Source: CALJFL01 sp964590005
GTDB lineage: Bacteria; Pseudomonadota; Gammaproteobacteria; Pseudomonadales; Halieaceae
DNA: 64,000 nt
Assembly (NCBI GenBank): GCA_964590005.1
Contig: CAZPVJ010000025.1
Coordinates: forward strand, 12,804-76,803
Direction: 5' to 3'
A program made the translations under genes and the position numbers. How positions within the stretch are numbered: position 1 is the stretch's first letter; every line of letters starts with the position of its first letter. This document shows positions 61,115 to 64,000 of this stretch, piece after piece. Below the pieces are notes generated by a model. The model saw only the letters and a program-made list of their open reading frames with translations, was not told where the DNA came from and made no database searches.

Positions 61115-62464
61115 ATGAATAATAAGACACCCAACCATTTTAGTGGCCCTGCCCGATGCCCCGTATCGCTTTCCGACGTCGACCTGTTCGGACCCGGGGC
61201 ACAGGAGCACTGGTACGAGGCCTACCCCATCCTGCATGCCCAGGCCCCGGTACTGAAGTTACCCGGCGAGGGCCTGAACGGCTCTGGTGATGGCTTCGTG
61301 CTCAGTAAACACGAGGATATCGAGCGTGTGGTCAAGGATCCCGCGCGCTTCACCCCGATCATGAGCTTGTGGGTGCAGGAAATGCAGGCAATGCACGATC
61401 GCGGCGAGCAACCTCCGCAAGACCCTGCCCGTTTTGATATTGCGCTGGAATCAGCACGCACGCTGAGGCCCACCATTGAATTATGGCGATCACATCGCAA
61501 GGAGCTGACTGACCCCTGGGTGGGCCCCGGTGCCAAACGGCATGCGGACATGATCCGCGCGGTCGTCGACGCGTTGATCGATGACTGGATAGACCGCGAT
61601 GACGGTGATGGCAAAGGCACCGTCGAATTCATTCAGGAATTCGCCAAGCCGTTGCCACAAATTGTCATGGCGCGAGTACTGGGTTTTCCCCAAGCCGACA
61701 TTCCGCAGCTGGAGGCCTGGGGCAGCGCCCTGGTAATGCAATTTGTCTACGGCAAAGACCACCTGAACACGCTGGATGCTGAGACCGCCGCACTGCAGGC
61801 CGGGCGCGTCGCCGGATTTGGCGAGTACGTGCTGCAGAAAGTCTCGGAGAAGCGCGCCGCGCCCGCGGACGACATGATCAGTTACCTGCTGGATGTTCAC
61901 TACCAGGCGCTGGATCGCAAGCTGACCGATGGAGAAGTGGCAGGCATCGTGTACCTGATGATTCTCGGTGGCCTGGAAACTACCCAATACGCACTGGATG
62001 AGGGTGCACAGCTACTGTGCGAAGACCCGGCGCTGTTTACCGCGCTCCAGTCAAGGCCAGACAGGGTGCGTGCTTTCGTCGAGGAATGCCTGCGACTGCG
62101 CGCACCAACCCAGGGCTTATCGACCCGTATGACCACCCGCGACGAGGTGTTCCAGGGTGTTGAGGTCCCGGCGGGGTCAGTACTGCATATGCGCTTCGCC
62201 GCCGGTAACGTGGACCCCGCGCAATATAGTTGCCCCTATGATATCGACCTGGACCGCAAGGCGCTGGGCAATCACCTGAGCTTTTCCCAGGGACCCCGCA
62301 CCTGCCCGGGAGCCGGTATTTCGCGACTGGAGCAGGTCATCGCCTGGGAGCAGCTGCTGACCCGGCTGGACAGCCTGGAGTACGCACCCGGAAATACCTT
62401 TGAGCATCAGAGCGGCATCATGCTCGGCACCCTGGCGCTGTCGGTCAGGTTCAGCCGGGCATGA
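61115..62464 (+). CDS. Cytochrome P450 (second)
   Basis: This 449-residue bacterial P450 has the I-helix motif GGLETT at 285-290, ExxR as Glu324/Arg327 in FVEECLRLRAPTQ, and the haem ligand Cys397 in FSQGPRTCPGAGISRLE. It is larger and only distantly like the P450 at 29956-31194. It has no adjacent ferredoxin or reductase. Hydroxylation of a lipid-like substrate of the third block is the natural guess. Confidence 0.92.
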   Translation: MNNKTPNHFSGPARCPVSLSDVDLFGPGAQEHWYEAYPILHAQAPVLKLPGEGLNGSGDGFVLSKHEDIERVVKDPARFTPIMSLWVQEMQAMHDRGEQPPQDPARFDIALESARTLRPTIELWRSHRKELTDPWVGPGAKRHADMIRAVVDALIDDWIDRDDGDGKGTVEFIQEFAKPLPQIVMARVLGFPQADIPQLEAWGSALVMQFVYGKDHLNTLDAETAALQAGRVAGFGEYVLQKVSEKRAAPADDMISYLLDVHYQALDRKLTDGEVAGIVYLMILGGLETTQYALDEGAQLLCEDPALFTALQSRPDRVRAFVEECLRLRAPTQGLSTRMTTRDEVFQGVEVPAGSVLHMRFAAGNVDPAQYSCPYDIDLDRKALGNHLSFSQGPRTCPGAGISRLEQVIAWEQLLTRLDSLEYAPGNTFEHQSGIMLGTLALSVRFSRA

Positions 62465-62529
62465 GTCCTTTCCGCCCAAACGCCGCCTGATTATTTTGGG
62501 ACGGCAAAAATGACGAGGAAACCAGACGC

Positions 62530-62940
62530 ATGAGCAACATCCTGGCACACATCCAGATTCACCCGGGCAAGGAAGCCCAATTCGAAGACGTTATGGCTTA
62601 CATGTACCGCGAGACCCATGACAATGAGCAGGGTGTACTGCGCTATGAATACTGGCGTGGTCGCGAAACCGGACACTACTACTGCCTGCTCAGCTTCGAC
62701 GACAACCTGACCTTCTGGCGTCATCAGGCCAGTGATCATCACGAGGGACAGATGGCCCGTTTTGCCGAGTGTATACAGGAACTCGATCTGGAGACCATCG
62801 ACCCGGTAGCCACCGCTTCGCCCTTACCCGCCACCAGCGACCAGACCGTGCCCGACGATGAACCCGAGATCGTCAAAACCCAGGCTGCGCAATTTCCCAT
62901 CGACCTGGCCAGCTGGTGGCTGGCGCTGAGGCAGAACTGA
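62530..62940 (+). CDS. ABM-domain (antibiotic biosynthesis monooxygenase-like) protein
   Basis: The 136-residue protein has a ferredoxin-like dimeric alpha-beta barrel domain at about residues 1-95 (ILAHIQIHPGKEAQFEDVMA, FWRHQASDHHEGQMARFAEC). A disordered Pro/Glu tail ends with FPIDLASWWLALRQN. ABM proteins include quinol monooxygenases and non-enzymatic sensors. It lies 65 bp after the P450 on the same strand. Confidence 0.75.
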   Translation: MSNILAHIQIHPGKEAQFEDVMAYMYRETHDNEQGVLRYEYWRGRETGHYYCLLSFDDNLTFWRHQASDHHEGQMARFAECIQELDLETIDPVATASPLPATSDQTVPDDEPEIVKTQAAQFPIDLASWWLALRQN

Positions 62941-62980
62941 TCCCATCGGTTTGAATCTGCACCGCGCGTAACGGATCGTC

Positions 62981-64000
62981 TTAACTGGCCAGACGGTCGC
63001 TGGCAAACTCCGTGACAAAGGCGTAGTCCGGTTTACCGTTGGGCGCCCGCTGCAGTGACGGAATTGCCAGTACCTTTCGGGGCACCTTGTAATCGGCCAA
63101 TTGCCCCGCCACGTGGGCGCGTACCGCGTCTACGTCCAGGGTGTCATCGTCGAGTCCCGGGCCCTCGACGACCGCCACAACCATCTTCCCAAAGCGCGGG
63201 TGGGGAAGCCCGACTACCAGTGCATCGGCGATCGCCGGATAATCTATCAGCGCCCGCTCCACTTCCACGGTGTACACCTTCTCTCCGCCGGTGTTGATCA
63301 CGGTACTGTCCCGCCCCAGCAGGACCAGGTTGCCGTCTTCTCGCACCGTACAGCGGTCTCCCACCATGACGTAACGCTTGCCTTCAATCTCGGGGAAGGT
63401 CTCGGCGGATTTTTCCGGTTCGTTGTAATAGCCCACCGGTTGGTAGCCACTCCAGTAAATCATGCCAATGGTGTCGCTGCCCGGGACCACATCACGCAGC
63501 TCGTCATCGAGCACACGGACTCCGGGCATGGGTTGGAATACCCCAGGCTCGCCGGTGGCCATGGCAAAGCCGGAGGACTCAGACGAACCCAGGGTATCTA
63601 CCACCATCAACGCAGGGTTGTGCCTGGCCAGGCCTTCCCGGGTCTCGGGACCCAGCGCGGCACCTGAAGAAATTACCACCGCCAGTGACGCTATCAGGGA
63701 CTCATCGGCCCGCCTATCCAACGCCTCGAGTAAGGGAGAGCCGAAGGCATCACCCACCAACACTACAGAACCTACCCCATGCTGTTTGATGAAAGACAGG
63801 GTCTTGTCCGCATCGAACTTGCTGCCAGAAACCGTCGACACCGGTACGCCCTGCGCGATCATCAGCAACGCGGTCATGAAACCCGCGCCGTGCATCAATG
63901 GAGACAGGGAAAGAAAAGGCGGTGGCGCCGGCAGGGAAGCCACGTTGGCCACGTGTTCCTCTATCGTCTCGGGGTGCTCTTGCAGGTTAAGCGGTGCCAG
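62981..64000 (-). CDS. Acyl-CoA synthetase (AMP-forming), C-terminal part, cut by window edge
   Basis: The last 339 residues of an ANL-superfamily ligase are present and the frame stays open to the right edge. LSPLMHGAGFMTALL and the late PLINDER-like block DSTVINTGGEKVYTVEVERA are recognisable, along with VIARVERALIDY-type spacing into NGKPDY near the end (PSLQRAPNGKPDYAF). It would activate an acid to acyl-CoA. It is convergent with the ABM gene. The N-terminal third is outside the window. Confidence 0.9.
   Translation of the reverse strand: MAPLNLQEHPETIEEHVANVASLPAPPPFLSLSPLMHGAGFMTALLMIAQGVPVSTVSGSKFDADKTLSFIKQHGVGSVVLVGDAFGSPLLEALDRRADESLIASLAVVISSGAALGPETREGLARHNPALMVVDTLGSSESSGFAMATGEPGVFQPMPGVRVLDDELRDVVPGSDTIGMIYWSGYQPVGYYNEPEKSAETFPEIEGKRYVMVGDRCTVREDGNLVLLGRDSTVINTGGEKVYTVEVERALIDYPAIADALVVGLPHPRFGKMVVAVVEGPGLDDDTLDVDAVRAHVAGQLADYKVPRKVLAIPSLQRAPNGKPDYAFVTEFASDRLAS

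Noticed and set aside
1..64000. CRISPR arrays, insertion sequences, rRNA genes
   Set aside because: No regularly spaced repeats, transposase motifs or rRNA-like sequence were found on reading.

Overview
The window comes from a free-living, probably marine gammaproteobacterium. The evidence is gene order: mreB | gatCAB, hemA-prfA-prmC-moeB divergent from a TPR lipoprotein-lolB-ispE-tRNA-Gln-prs-rplY-pth-ychF, plus cysZ, rhlB and a PA4642-family gene. The rich load of acyl-CoA enzymes, P450s and a TonB receptor resembles the Halieaceae/Spongiibacteraceae type. That placement is inference from gene content, not a phylogeny. No phage, transposase, integrase, CRISPR array or rRNA was seen.

Positions 1-21.5 kb are housekeeping: the 5' part of mreB, the GatCAB amidotransferase, a small conserved protein, an Smr protein, a cysteine-rich CWC protein, a CysZ-like membrane protein, RhlB, a DoxX-like membrane protein, a MATE pump, MoeB, PrmC, RF1, HemA, and the outer-membrane/isoprenoid/PRPP/ribosome operon with tRNA-Gln inside it. 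It ends at a DUF1223 gene and a free-standing tRNA-Met with a clear promoter.

Positions 21.5-34.3 kb form a first accessory catabolic block. It holds a TonB-dependent receptor, a TetR regulator in tandem with a three-His cupin, a secreted cytochrome c/beta-propeller fusion, an acyl-CoA ligase-thiolase pair, a divergent P450, an N-acyl-D-amino-acid deacylase-like amidohydrolase and a medium-chain reductase. Two 20-bp palindromes with the same half-sites sit before the receptor gene and in the ligase/P450 divergent promoter. Further half-sites lie before tetR and between the cupin and propeller genes. I read this as one TetR-controlled regulon for import and CoA-dependent breakdown of an unknown hydrophobic substrate.

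Positions 34.6-50.5 kb hold an RND adaptor/pump pair and a minus-strand operon related to acyclic terpene utilisation: an AraC-type regulator, then acyl-CoA dehydrogenase, GST, AtuC-like carboxylase beta, enoyl-CoA hydratase, two more dehydrogenases, AtuF-like biotin carboxylase and AtuA. Positions 50.7-64 kb hold a third block: a metallo-hydrolase, a TIM-barrel protein, an acyl-CoA dehydrogenase/APH-kinase pair resembling the 4-hydroxyacyl-CoA route, two SDRs, an alpha/beta hydrolase, a Rieske oxygenase with its ferredoxin, two NTF2-fold proteins, a second P450, an ABM-domain protein and an acyl-CoA synthetase cut by the window edge. Substrates of the first and third blocks cannot be read from sequence.
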